This document shows positions 25,221 through 33,004 of a stretch of DNA of 64,000 bases, piece after piece. This DNA is from Guptibacillus hwajinpoensis (GTDB taxonomy: Bacteria > Bacillota > Bacilli > Bacillales > Guptibacillaceae): the NCBI RefSeq assembly GCF_020524165.1, contig NZ_JAIVKU010000003.1, positions 142,135 through 206,134 of the forward strand, written 5' to 3'. The notes beneath the pieces were generated by a model. The model searched no databases. It saw only the letters and a program-made list of their open reading frames with translations, and was not told the DNA's origin. Numbering within the stretch: position 1 is the first letter of the stretch; every line of letters starts with the position of its first letter. The position numbers and the translations under genes are program-made.

Positions 25221-25245
25221 GCTGCGCCTCTGTGCGCGGCTTTTT
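25221..25245 (+). terminator. Leader terminator T1
   Basis: GCTGCGC pairs with GCGCGGC (one G-U pair) over 6 bases, followed by T5. Its left arm can instead pair with 25130-25136. Confidence 0.8.
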
Positions 25246-25290
25246 ATATGCTTTTTTAAGCATGGGAATTGGGGAAGTCTACCCTTTTAT

Positions 25291-25333
25291 AAAAGAGCTA
25301 CGAGTGAACCTGTGTTCATTTGTAGCTCTTTTT
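25291..25333 (+). terminator. Second leader terminator T2
   Basis: AAAAGAGCTAC pairs with GTAGCTCTTTT, with a second inner stem (GTGAAC with GTTCAT), followed by T7. It lies between T1 and the MutS2-like gene, so expression of that gene needs read-through of two terminators or a further promoter. Confidence 0.85.
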
Positions 25334-25356
25334 TTCGTTGGAAGAAAGGTGTGTAT

Positions 25357-25419
25357 ATGTTAATTGAACGAACGCTTTATATGATGAACAAACGACTGAG
25401 GAGGAAGAAAATTGAATGA
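25357..25419 (+). CDS. 20-residue basic small ORF overlapping MutS2-like start
   Basis: A small ORF (MLIERTLYMMNKRLRRKKIE) with AAAGGTG upstream. It contains the ribosome site of the next gene and its stop overlaps that gene's first codons (TTG 25412; TGA 25417-25419). This layout suits translational coupling or a second leader peptide. No homologue is known to me. Confidence 0.5.
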   Translation: MLIERTLYMMNKRLRRKKIE

Positions 25420-27334
25420 ACAAACGATGGTAACTCTAGAATTTGATAAAATCCGTAGCGAGATCGCCCACTATGCGCTTTCTGAAGAAGCGAAAAGTGA
25501 GATTCAGAAAATGAAACCCTCACATGAGTCAAAAGTGGTGCAAAATAGATTAAATGAAACAACAGAAGCAAAAGCCATTATCCAAAAGAGCTCAAGCGTT
25601 CCTCTTCATGGTCTTCATGGCATTATTCAAGTGATGAAGCAACTAAACAAGGGAGTTGCACTACGACCTGACCAGCTCACAACCGTACTTGATTTGATTG
25701 CAAGTGGGAGAAAAATGAAGCAGTTCATGGCCGGGAAAGAGTGGTTAGCTCCTATAATTTCAGGCTATGTGCATTCTCTCTATGACCTTAGGGATCTTGA
25801 AGAAGAGTTAAAACGAGCGATACGAAATGGGGAGATTGACGATGCAGCAAGTAAAGAGCTTGGAAGAATTCGAAAGAAAGTCACGGTTTATGAAGAACGG
25901 GTGAAAGAGAAGCTAAATCAGCTCCTGCGCTCGTCTTCTAAGCGAAAAGCACTACAGGATACAATCATTAGTGATCGCAATGGGCATTATGTGGTTGCGG
26001 TGAAAAAGGAATATCGTAAACAAATTAAAGGAACGGTTCATGATCAATCCTCAAGTGGTTCAACGGTTTATATTGAGCCTGAGGAAGTTCAAAAAGTTCA
26101 AATAGAATTAAATGAATTAAAGGCAGATGAATACTTGGAGGAGCAGCGCATTCTTAGCAGACTAACAGGAGAAGTGGAGCGACATGCACACGAAATCGCC
26201 ATTAACATTGAAACGATGACGCACTATGATTATATTTTTGCCAAAGCGAAATATAGTGTAGCGATTGATGGCAGTCAAGTTCAGTTATCACCTGAGCCAA
26301 TGATCGAACTGCGCAATGGTCGCCATCCTTTGTTAGCAAAAGAAGCTGTTCCGCTAACTCTTGAACTTGGAAAAGGTTATAAAGGTTTAGTGATTACTGG
26401 GCCAAATACAGGAGGGAAAACCGTTGCCATTAAAACAGTTGGTCTTCTTGCAATGATGGTGCAATGTGGCTTACACATTCCAGCAGAAGAATCTTCTATG
26501 TTTGGAATGTTTGGCGCCATTCTTGTTGACATTGGCGATGGTCAGAGTATTGAACAGTCGCTCAGTACCTTCTCTTCACGAATTTCAAATATCATTACGA
26601 TTTTACAAGACGCAGGGCCTGATGCTCTTGTCATTCTAGATGAACTTGGTTCAGGCACAGATCCTGGTGAAGGAATGGGAATTGCCGTTTCGATTTTAGA
26701 ACAATTGAATCGCCTTGGTGCAACGATTCTCTCCACCACCCACTATAGCGAAATGAAAAATTTTGCATCTGCTCATCCAGATTTTGAAAATGGATCCATG
26801 GAGTTTGATCCAGAATCATTGCGTCCAACATTTAAGCTTCGCATGGGCATACCAGGTGAAAGTCAGGCATTTGCAATTGCCCTCAGGCTAGGCATGCATC
26901 CGAAGATTATTGAGCGTGCTCATGAAATTACGTATCAAGAGAAGGAAGTTTACGATAAGGGCGATCATAAAAAGCGTGACTGGCACTATGAACAACAACT
27001 CAAAAGTAAAAAAGTTGAAAAACCACGTAGTCGGCAGAAGATTGAAAAGCACTTTGAACAGTATGCTATTGGGGACAGCGTAGCGATACCTTCTATGGAG
27101 GAAAAAGGAATTGTTTATAAACCGATGGATGAGTTCGGGAACGTTATTGTCATGATTAATGGACAAAAAGAGACGATTCACGCCAAGCGCTTAAAGCTTC
27201 TTCTGCCTGCAAGCGAACTTTACCCTGAGAATTATGATTTTGACATTCTTTTTGAAACTGTTGAGAACAGGAAGAAAAAGAAATTAATGAATCGAAAGCA
27301 TGTGGATGGCTTGAAAATTGATTATGAAGAGTAG
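25412..27334 (+). CDS. MutS2-like ATPase lacking the Smr nuclease domain
   Basis: 640 residues. Core and clamp helices of MutS2 type (about 1-300), then the MutS ATPase: Walker A GPNTGGKT (330-337), STFSSRISNI, Walker B VILDELGSGTDPGEG (407-421) and the STTHYSEMK switch. A charged linker (about 500-550) leads to a KOW/SH3-like domain (GDSVAIPSMEEKGIVY, near 555-600). B. subtilis MutS2 is about 785 residues and ends in an Smr domain, missing here apart from a basic tail. MutS2 (RqcU) is known to act on collided ribosomes. It uses a TTG start after GGAGGA. Its leader suggests induction by translation stress. Confidence 0.88.
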   Translation: MNEQTMVTLEFDKIRSEIAHYALSEEAKSEIQKMKPSHESKVVQNRLNETTEAKAIIQKSSSVPLHGLHGIIQVMKQLNKGVALRPDQLTTVLDLIASGRKMKQFMAGKEWLAPIISGYVHSLYDLRDLEEELKRAIRNGEIDDAASKELGRIRKKVTVYEERVKEKLNQLLRSSSKRKALQDTIISDRNGHYVVAVKKEYRKQIKGTVHDQSSSGSTVYIEPEEVQKVQIELNELKADEYLEEQRILSRLTGEVERHAHEIAINIETMTHYDYIFAKAKYSVAIDGSQVQLSPEPMIELRNGRHPLLAKEAVPLTLELGKGYKGLVITGPNTGGKTVAIKTVGLLAMMVQCGLHIPAEESSMFGMFGAILVDIGDGQSIEQSLSTFSSRISNIITILQDAGPDALVILDELGSGTDPGEGMGIAVSILEQLNRLGATILSTTHYSEMKNFASAHPDFENGSMEFDPESLRPTFKLRMGIPGESQAFAIALRLGMHPKIIERAHEITYQEKEVYDKGDHKKRDWHYEQQLKSKKVEKPRSRQKIEKHFEQYAIGDSVAIPSMEEKGIVYKPMDEFGNVIVMINGQKETIHAKRLKLLLPASELYPENYDFDILFETVENRKKKKLMNRKHVDGLKIDYEE

Positions 27335-27488
27335 TGAAAAGCATATATAAGCCGAAACCCTGCTTTGTCGCAAGAGTGAACATGTTTTTCTGTCGTTTTC
27401 ATCGAAAACGGTTCCCTCCTAAAGTACCAAAAGTACCAATCTCTCTGCGTAAAATTCCGCTAAAAAGGGTAATGCATCTACTAGAACA

Positions 27489-27504
27489 TTCTGCTCGAGC
27501 AGAA
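27489..27504. repeat. Perfect 16-bp palindrome upstream of YuiD-like gene
   Basis: TTCTGCTCGAGCAGAA, 28 bases before the start codon. Possible operator; no T-run follows. Confidence 0.45.
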
Positions 27505-27531
27505 AAGATAGCAAAGTGGAGGATGAGAGAG

Positions 27532-27999
27532 ATGCAAAAAATGAACAGAGGAATTTTAACAGCCGTATCATCGATCGCAATTGCTCAAGGGTTGAAGATT
27601 TTAACCCATAAGAAATTGACGGGAGAATGGGATTTGAAGCAAGTCGCGACGACCGGTGGCATGCCAAGTTCGCATTCCGCTGGTGTTGCGGCACTTACTT
27701 CTTACATTGCCTCAAACAAAGGATCTCGTCACACGGAAACAGCTCTAGCGACTATTTTCGGAGTAATTGTGATGTATGATGCCCAGGGAGTGAGGCGTCA
27801 TACAGGAGAAATTGCTGCCCTCGTAAACGATTTAGAAGATAACCTGGCAACCATTTCAGGCGATTACCCAAGCATGCAATTCGTGGAAAGAGAAAAAGAG
27901 TTGAAAGAGCTTCTTGGACATCAGCCTGTTGAGGTTTTAGGTGGCGCACTTTTAGGAGCAGCTTTAGGCTTTCTTTCGGCTAAATATGAGAATAAATAA
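27532..27999 (+). CDS. Divergent PAP2-family membrane protein (YuiD/DUF212)
   Basis: 155 residues: NRGILTAVSSIAIAQGLKIL (first helix), the block TTGGMPSSHSAGVAALTSYI carrying the phosphatase-like SSHS motif, YDAQGVRRHTGEIA, and a C-terminal glycine-alanine helix. It belongs to the divergent PAP2 family (B. subtilis YuiD, 158 residues), probably acting on lipid phosphates. ATG 27532 is chosen because GGAGG lies 9 bases before; the open frame further upstream has no site and atypical codons. It follows the MutS2-like gene at about 200 bases. Confidence 0.88.
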   Translation: MQKMNRGILTAVSSIAIAQGLKILTHKKLTGEWDLKQVATTGGMPSSHSAGVAALTSYIASNKGSRHTETALATIFGVIVMYDAQGVRRHTGEIAALVNDLEDNLATISGDYPSMQFVEREKELKELLGHQPVEVLGGALLGAALGFLSAKYENK

Positions 28000-28007
28000 G
28001 AGAAAGG

Positions 28008-28037
28008 AAATCATAGGCGCATTGCCTATGATTTTTT
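28008..28037 (+). terminator. Terminator after YuiD-like gene
   Basis: AAATCATAGGC pairs with GCCTATGATTT over 5 bases, followed by a T-run. Confidence 0.9.
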
Positions 28038-28255
28038 TCATTAGGCAGATCACGGAATTGATCGAAAAGACGCGGTTTTATTTCAAATATCGCAGAAAAA
28101 ATCGACTTTTCTCGGAATGATGATGAGTATCGCGGAATTAACAGCATTTTCAGGATCAATCACACCACAAGCACATCACACAAACAGATTGCTTTCATTT
28201 AAAATGCGATTTTGAAATAATATGAAGTGCACGAAGGATAGAGGAGGAAATCAAA

Positions 28256-29359
28256 TTGACACATACAAAAAAATCTACCGAAGCGTTATTTAAAACGTTC
28301 AATAGCGAAAAATTGTCTTTAGAAAATCGTACGGTTATGGCACCTATGACGAGAGGCTTTTCACCAGGAAATGTACCAGGTGAAGATGTAGCCGCATATT
28401 ATCGTCGTCGAGCTGAGAATGGTGTCGGATTAATCGTCACAGAAGGAACTGGCATTAACCATCCTTCATCCGTTTCCGGTGCAAGTATTCCAGTATTTCA
28501 TGGTGAAGAAGCACTTAAAGGCTGGGAAAATGTTGTGAAAGAAGTACATGAAGCAGGTGGTAAGATCGCACCTCAGCTTTGGCATGTTGGGATGACTCGG
28601 AAAATGGGTGAACTACCTAACGAAGAAGCACAGCCGGTTGGCCCTTCTGGTCTAGCTTTATCCGGCGAGAAGGTAAATGAGCCTATGACAACAGAAGAAG
28701 TTGAACAGCTTGTTGAAGCATACGCTCAGGCTGCCGCAGATGCGAAACGACTCGGCTTTGATGCAATTGAACTTCATGGCGCACATGGTTATTTAATCGA
28801 CCAATTCTTTTATGAACAGACAAATAAACGCACTGATCGCTATGGTGGCGACCTTGTAGGTAGAACGCAATTCGCAGTTGAAATTATTGAAGCATGCCGT
28901 CGCGAAGTTGGGCCAGACTTCCCAATTATTTTCCGTTTTTCTCAATGGAAAATGCACGACTACAAAGCGAAACTCGCAACGACACCTGAGGAGTTAGCTC
29001 AGTTTCTTACGCCGCTCGTTAAAGCTGGAGTCGATATTTTCCACTGCTCAACACGTCGCTTCTGGGAGCCTGAATTTGAAGGTTCAGAATTGAATTTAGC
29101 AGGTTGGACAAAGAAGTTGACTGGTAAGCCAGTTATTTCAGTAGGTTCAGTAGGGCTTGATGGCGAATTTACAAGCTTCGCTGGAGCAAATACAACTAGT
29201 CTTGATGGTTTGATTGAAAAAATTGAGAATGAAGAGTTTGATCTTGTTGCGATTGGTCGCTCGTTATTAATGGATCCAGAGTGGGTAAGGAAAGTGCGTG
29301 ATGGACGAGCGGATGATCTCCTTCCATTTAATAAAGAAGCTTTACAAAAATTATACTAA
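28256..29359 (+). CDS. Old-yellow-enzyme family NADH:flavin oxidoreductase
   Basis: 367-residue FMN TIM-barrel of the OYE family: RTVMAPMTRGFSPGNVPGED, substrate loop, AAADAKRLGFDAIELHGAHG, YLIDQFFYEQTNKRTDRYGG, and the FMN-phosphate end LVAIGRSLLMDPEW. OYE enzymes reduce activated alkenes, nitro compounds or dienoyl substrates. A TTG start lies 8 bases after GAGGAGG. It is monocistronic with a long 3' terminator. The upstream 220 bases show no clear promoter or operator to me. Confidence 0.93.
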   Translation: MTHTKKSTEALFKTFNSEKLSLENRTVMAPMTRGFSPGNVPGEDVAAYYRRRAENGVGLIVTEGTGINHPSSVSGASIPVFHGEEALKGWENVVKEVHEAGGKIAPQLWHVGMTRKMGELPNEEAQPVGPSGLALSGEKVNEPMTTEEVEQLVEAYAQAAADAKRLGFDAIELHGAHGYLIDQFFYEQTNKRTDRYGGDLVGRTQFAVEIIEACRREVGPDFPIIFRFSQWKMHDYKAKLATTPEELAQFLTPLVKAGVDIFHCSTRRFWEPEFEGSELNLAGWTKKLTGKPVISVGSVGLDGEFTSFAGANTTSLDGLIEKIENEEFDLVAIGRSLLMDPEWVRKVRDGRADDLLPFNKEALQKLY

Positions 29360-29405
29360 ATAAATAAAGCGATCATACCGGTCGCAAAACGTAATGAACA
29401 GGTTT

Positions 29406-29453
29406 AAAATCAAGTATTCCTTTACAACATGTAAAGGAATACTTGATTTTTTT
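29406..29453 (+). terminator. 20-bp perfect-stem terminator
   Basis: The left arm 29406-29425 pairs fully with 29431-29450 over the loop AACAT, followed by T-rich sequence. The stem is unusually long. Confidence 0.9.
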
Positions 29454-29565
29454 ATGGCTTATCTAAAAATAAACACATACTATTATTTACCAAAATACTA
29501 GGATAGGTGTAGAATCGATAAAGAACAGTCATGGAAAAATAACTTTTATGGAAGTGACACGGTCG

Positions 29566-30612
29566 ATGGAATCATTATTAGCTAACTTTTCAATCTTACT
29601 ATTTATGCACCTTTGTATCCAAAGCGTATATTATATTGCTTTTCAGAAGCGCTGGCCCAATCAAGTTGTTGCAATCGCTCACGTGCTAATTGTAGTCATT
29701 GGTATCATTTTCCTCTATCAACTTCCCGTCATTCTTAATGACTATTGGTTTGATTTACGGACAATTCCGATGGTTATTCTTGTCCTTTATCATGGATATA
29801 AATTTGGCGTCCCGGTACTCATTATCGCATCACTGGCTCGCTTCGCTTTTCCAGGAGAGTTTGTTATGTTGGAGCTTCTTTTTACCATGTTGATTCCGAC
29901 AATGGTGACACTCCTTATTCGTGAGCGGCTGTTTCGAAATCTGACTTATTTAAATCTCTTTCTCTATTTTGTTGGGATTTGGTTAATTTCTGATGCAATT
30001 ATCGGTTATATCATCTCAGACGGGGTTACGATCTATTCCTATTTTCTTCGTTTTCTTTCTTTTCAGCTGTCTGCTTTGATTATGTATTTCTTTATTCAAA
30101 CGAGTACAAAAAACCTTGAAATGAGTGAACAACTTCGCTTTTATGCTGAACACGACTCTCTAACCGGGCTCCTAAACCTGAGAAGTTTTCTTAGGAAAGC
30201 GACAGACCATGAAAGTCACCTAAAGAAAATGGTAGCGATGCTTGACCTTGATTTTTTCAAACAAATCAATGATACGTATGGTCATTTGAATGGCGATCGT
30301 GTCCTTGCTGACTTTGCCACTTTTCTTTCAGAGCAGGATGATTGGCTTGTTGGAAGATACGGAGGAGAAGAATTCATTGTTATGCTTGAAGCTTCAACGA
30401 AGGAAGAGGCGTACCATCGCATGAAAACGTTGCAAGAAAGTTTGAGTAAACAGCAATTCATCACCGAAATGGGAGAAGAAATAAAAGATGTTTCTGTATC
30501 AATTGGACTAGCTGAACTCGACCAACAAAAGCCGTTAATGGCATCGGTTGAACGAGCAGACAAATCTCTATATAAAGCAAAGAAAAATGGTCGAAATCAG
30601 GTCTGCTTTTAG
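29566..30612 (+). CDS. Membrane diguanylate cyclase (5TM-LYT type sensor, GGDEF)
   Basis: 348 residues. Six or so N-terminal helices (about 1-185) of the 5TMR-LYT type found in Firmicute sensors, with RTIPMVILVLYHGYKFGVPV. A GGDEF domain follows (about 195-348) with HDSLTGLLNLRSF and the active loop GRYGGEEF. The RxxD inhibitory site five residues before GGEEF is absent, so product feedback is unlikely. It should make cyclic di-GMP. The start is uncertain: ATG 29548 has no site, ATG 29566 follows GGAAGTG. Confidence 0.9.
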   Translation: MESLLANFSILLFMHLCIQSVYYIAFQKRWPNQVVAIAHVLIVVIGIIFLYQLPVILNDYWFDLRTIPMVILVLYHGYKFGVPVLIIASLARFAFPGEFVMLELLFTMLIPTMVTLLIRERLFRNLTYLNLFLYFVGIWLISDAIIGYIISDGVTIYSYFLRFLSFQLSALIMYFFIQTSTKNLEMSEQLRFYAEHDSLTGLLNLRSFLRKATDHESHLKKMVAMLDLDFFKQINDTYGHLNGDRVLADFATFLSEQDDWLVGRYGGEEFIVMLEASTKEEAYHRMKTLQESLSKQQFITEMGEEIKDVSVSIGLAELDQQKPLMASVERADKSLYKAKKNGRNQVCF

Positions 30613-30694
30613 CACTTTGCACATTCGCTGGTTTAAAAAGATGAATTTGCGGAATATAACAAGTGTTAAGGTTTTTAAAGGAGGACAAATTGTC

Positions 30695-31333
30695 ATGAAA
30701 GTACTCGTTATTGGAGCAAACGGACAAGTAGGTACACATTTAATTACGAAATTAGCTGAGCGCGGTCATGAACCAGTTGGTATGATTCGCGATACAGACC
30801 AAGTCAAGGCGATTGAAGATGCTGGAGGGAAAACCGTACTCGGTGATCTTGAGAAAGATTTCTCCCAAGCGTTGTATGGCTGTGAAGCGGTCATTTTCGC
30901 TGCAGGTTCTGGCCCACACACTGGTGCCGATAAAACGATCATGATTGACCAGGAAGGTGCAATTAAAGCTGTTAATGAAGCGAAACAACAGGGCATTAAG
31001 CGCTTTGTGATGCTAAGTACAGTTGGGTCCGATTACCCAGAAAAAGGACCAGATGAAATGAAGCCTTACTTATACGCGAAGAAACGTGCCGATGAGCACT
31101 TAAAAGCAACGAACTTAACATACACCATTCTTCGTCCAGGTCGCCTTTCTAATGACCCTGGTACAGGAAAAATTCGAGCTTCTGAAACGTTAGAAGATAA
31201 ATCCGGTCAAATTCCACGCGAAGATGTAGCGGCTGTTCTGGCTGAAGTTCTAGAGAATGAGCATACGTTTAATCGTTCATTTGAGGTTCTAGACGGTGAT
31301 CTCAACATAAGTGATGCAATTGGTCAGCTATAG
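30695..31333 (+). CDS. NAD(P)-binding NmrA-like atypical SDR
   Basis: 212 residues: Rossmann start KVLVIGANGQVGTHLITKLA (GxxGxxG), ALYGCEAVIFAAGSGPHTGA, RFVMLSTVGSD, and YLYAKKRADEHLKATNLTYT then ILRPGRLS. This is the SDR_a5 group (B. subtilis YhfK type), whose members bind NAD(P)H and act as reductases or redox sensors. AAGGAGG precedes ATG 30695 and a terminator follows. Confidence 0.9.
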   Translation: MKVLVIGANGQVGTHLITKLAERGHEPVGMIRDTDQVKAIEDAGGKTVLGDLEKDFSQALYGCEAVIFAAGSGPHTGADKTIMIDQEGAIKAVNEAKQQGIKRFVMLSTVGSDYPEKGPDEMKPYLYAKKRADEHLKATNLTYTILRPGRLSNDPGTGKIRASETLEDKSGQIPREDVAAVLAEVLENEHTFNRSFEVLDGDLNISDAIGQL

Positions 31334-31348
31334 AGTTGATTTTTGTGG

Positions 31349-31377
31349 GAGACTTAACGGACGTTAAGTCTCTTTTT
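31349..31377 (+). terminator. Terminator after SDR gene
   Basis: GAGACTTAACG and CGTTAAGTCTC with a 2-base centre, followed by T6. Confidence 0.85.
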
Positions 31378-31508
31378 TCTGTTGGATAATGTTACTCCTT
31401 GTATTTCTTACGTCGTTATAGAAAAATAATTAGTGACTTTTTCATCATTTTTCGACGGAAAAATTGCGATGAAAGCGAACTAGTGATAATGTGGTATAGG
31501 TCAGTGCA

Positions 31509-31522
31509 TGAAAGCGTTAACA
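31509..31522 (+). promoter_or_regulatory. Perfect cre site before AGCS symporter gene
   Basis: TGAAAGCGTTAACA fits the CcpA consensus at every fixed position and lies directly before the ribosome site, so CcpA would act as a roadblock. It points to carbon catabolite repression of amino-acid uptake. Confidence 0.8.
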
Positions 31523-31538
31523 TAAAGGAGTAGAGAGA

Positions 31539-32948
31539 ATGAACATCTTAGAATGGCTAGAGAAAATTAACGGCGTTCTGTGGGGAGCACCAAGTCTAAT
31601 TTTGTTATTTGGAACAGGTGTCTTTCTCACATTGGTTTTAAAAGGACTGCAGTTTCGGAAACTCGGGTATGCATTTAAATTAGCATTCTCAAAAGAAAAA
31701 GAAGAGGACAGCAGTGCTGAAGGTGATGTTAGTAATTATAAAGCGTTGATGACAGCCCTTGCAGCAACGATCGGAAACGGGAATATTGCAGGTGTTGCGA
31801 CGGCCATTACGATCGGAGGACCAGGAGCCATCTTCTGGATGTGGGTAGTTGGCCTTGTCGGTATGGCAACCAAATATGGTGAAGCCTTGCTTGCCATGAA
31901 ATACCGTGTAAAAAATGATAACGGTGAATATGCAGGTGGGCCAATGTATTATGTTGAAAAGGGACTCGGTCCAAAATGGAAGTGGCTCGCGATCTCGTTC
32001 GCGTTATTTGGCGCCATCGCTTCACTTGGCATCGGGAATAGTGTTCAATCGAATACGATTGCAAGCGTCGTTGATGAAAGTTTTCACATTGATGGTTGGG
32101 TAACAGGGGTTATTCTTGCCGCGCTTACGGCTCTTATTATTTTCGGTGGTGTGAAACGGATTAGTTCTGTAGCAGGTTTCTTTGTTCCAATTATGGCAGT
32201 ACTCTACATAGTAGGAGCGGTTATCATCATCATCCTAAACTTCGATGCGGTTATTCCAGCAATGAAGTTAATCTTTACGTATGCTTTCTCTCCTCTATCT
32301 GCTGTGGGAGGATTTTCTGGTGTGATCGTTATGGAAGCTGTGAAGTCGGGCGTTTCCAAGGGGATTTTCTCTAATGAAGCAGGCCTGGGTACAGCAGCGC
32401 TGATCGCAGGAAATGCGAAAGCGGACCATCCTGTCAAGCAAGCGCTCGTTGCCATGACAGGTACGTTTATCGTGACGATTATTGTTTGTACGATGACTGC
32501 GCTCGTTCTCCTCATTACTGGATTTTGGGATCCAACCGGTGGTGATCTATCAGGAGTGGTACATGATCCAAACCTTGAGGCCGGCGCTTTAACGACCGCT
32601 GCTTTTGGATCGAGTCTTGGGATAATTGGTGAATATATTGTCACGTTCTCTGTTATTTTCTTTGGCTTCTCAACCATTATTGGCTGGTACGTGTACGGAT
32701 ATAAATGCTTTGAATATCTTGTTGGTACAAAAGTAACAATTTATTATGGTGCAGTATATATCTTCGCATGCTTTGTTGGAACGGTTGCGAATTTAACAAC
32801 CGTGTGGGCATTTGCAGACATGGCCAATGCTCTGATGATGATTCCAAACTTAATTGCGCTATTGTTGCTTTATAAAGTGATTAAAAGTGAAACAGACGAT
32901 TACTTTAATCGTTATCTCGTTGAATTTGAAATGAAAAAAGCGAGTTAA
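31539..32948 (+). CDS. AGCS-family sodium:amino acid symporter (second paralogue)
   Basis: 469-residue alanine/glycine-type cation symporter. Signatures: ALAATIGNGNIAGVATAITI, GGPGAIFWMWVVGLVGMATK, GGPMYYVEKGLGPKW, SGVSKGIFSNEAGLGTAALI. About ten helices. It differs from the 22689 paralogue by an insert (about 335-350, FWDPTGGDLSGVVHDPNLEA) and a longer tail. AAAGGAG precedes the ATG. The cre site indicates that it is repressed on rich sugars, which suits use of amino acids as carbon source. Confidence 0.94.
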   Translation: MNILEWLEKINGVLWGAPSLILLFGTGVFLTLVLKGLQFRKLGYAFKLAFSKEKEEDSSAEGDVSNYKALMTALAATIGNGNIAGVATAITIGGPGAIFWMWVVGLVGMATKYGEALLAMKYRVKNDNGEYAGGPMYYVEKGLGPKWKWLAISFALFGAIASLGIGNSVQSNTIASVVDESFHIDGWVTGVILAALTALIIFGGVKRISSVAGFFVPIMAVLYIVGAVIIIILNFDAVIPAMKLIFTYAFSPLSAVGGFSGVIVMEAVKSGVSKGIFSNEAGLGTAALIAGNAKADHPVKQALVAMTGTFIVTIIVCTMTALVLLITGFWDPTGGDLSGVVHDPNLEAGALTTAAFGSSLGIIGEYIVTFSVIFFGFSTIIGWYVYGYKCFEYLVGTKVTIYYGAVYIFACFVGTVANLTTVWAFADMANALMMIPNLIALLLLYKVIKSETDDYFNRYLVEFEMKKAS

Positions 32949-32970
32949 TCATCTTTTCTAGATCATTATG

Positions 32971-33003
32971 AAAAAGCCCAGCTGAAATTCAGCTGGGCTT
33001 TTC
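32971..33003. terminator. Bidirectional terminator
   Basis: AAAAGCCCAGCTGA and TCAGCTGGGCTTTT over AAT, serving the AGCS gene and the convergent sortase gene. Confidence 0.92.
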
Positions 33004-33004
33004 C

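Larger units (their letters stand above)
25048..25245 (+). promoter_or_regulatory. Structured leader RNA with leader peptide, anti-terminator and terminator
   Basis: After the promoter comes a 7-codon ORF, then nested stems: P1 25090-25100 with 25174-25184 (11 bp, perfect), P2 25113-25117 with 25166-25170, P3 25129-25133 with 25161-25165, P4 25134-25139 with 25143-25148. A terminator follows at 25221-25245. Bases 25130-25136 (AGGCGCA) are exactly complementary to 25223-25229 (TGCGCCT), the left arm of that terminator, so they form a natural anti-terminator. P1 includes the end of the leader ORF, so a ribosome paused there would open the structure. It lacks T-box and known riboswitch signatures that I can recognise. 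Confidence 0.7.

Noticed and set aside
25048..25245. Retron-like msr/msd RNA
   Set aside because: Long inverted repeats are present, but no reverse transcriptase gene is near and the structure ends in terminators.
25048..25333. T-box or known metabolite riboswitch before the MutS2-like gene
   Set aside because: No AGGGTGGNACCGCG T-box sequence or specifier-loop layout, and no recognisable aptamer core; the leader ORF and exact anti-terminator complement fit attenuation better.
27334..27531. N-terminal extension of the YuiD-like protein by 66 residues
   Set aside because: No ribosome site at the upstream ATG, basic atypical sequence, and the family length (about 158) fits the start at 27532.
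31673..32677. Long open frames on the opposite strand of the second AGCS gene
   Set aside because: They are shadows of a strongly supported coding region, with no start signals.
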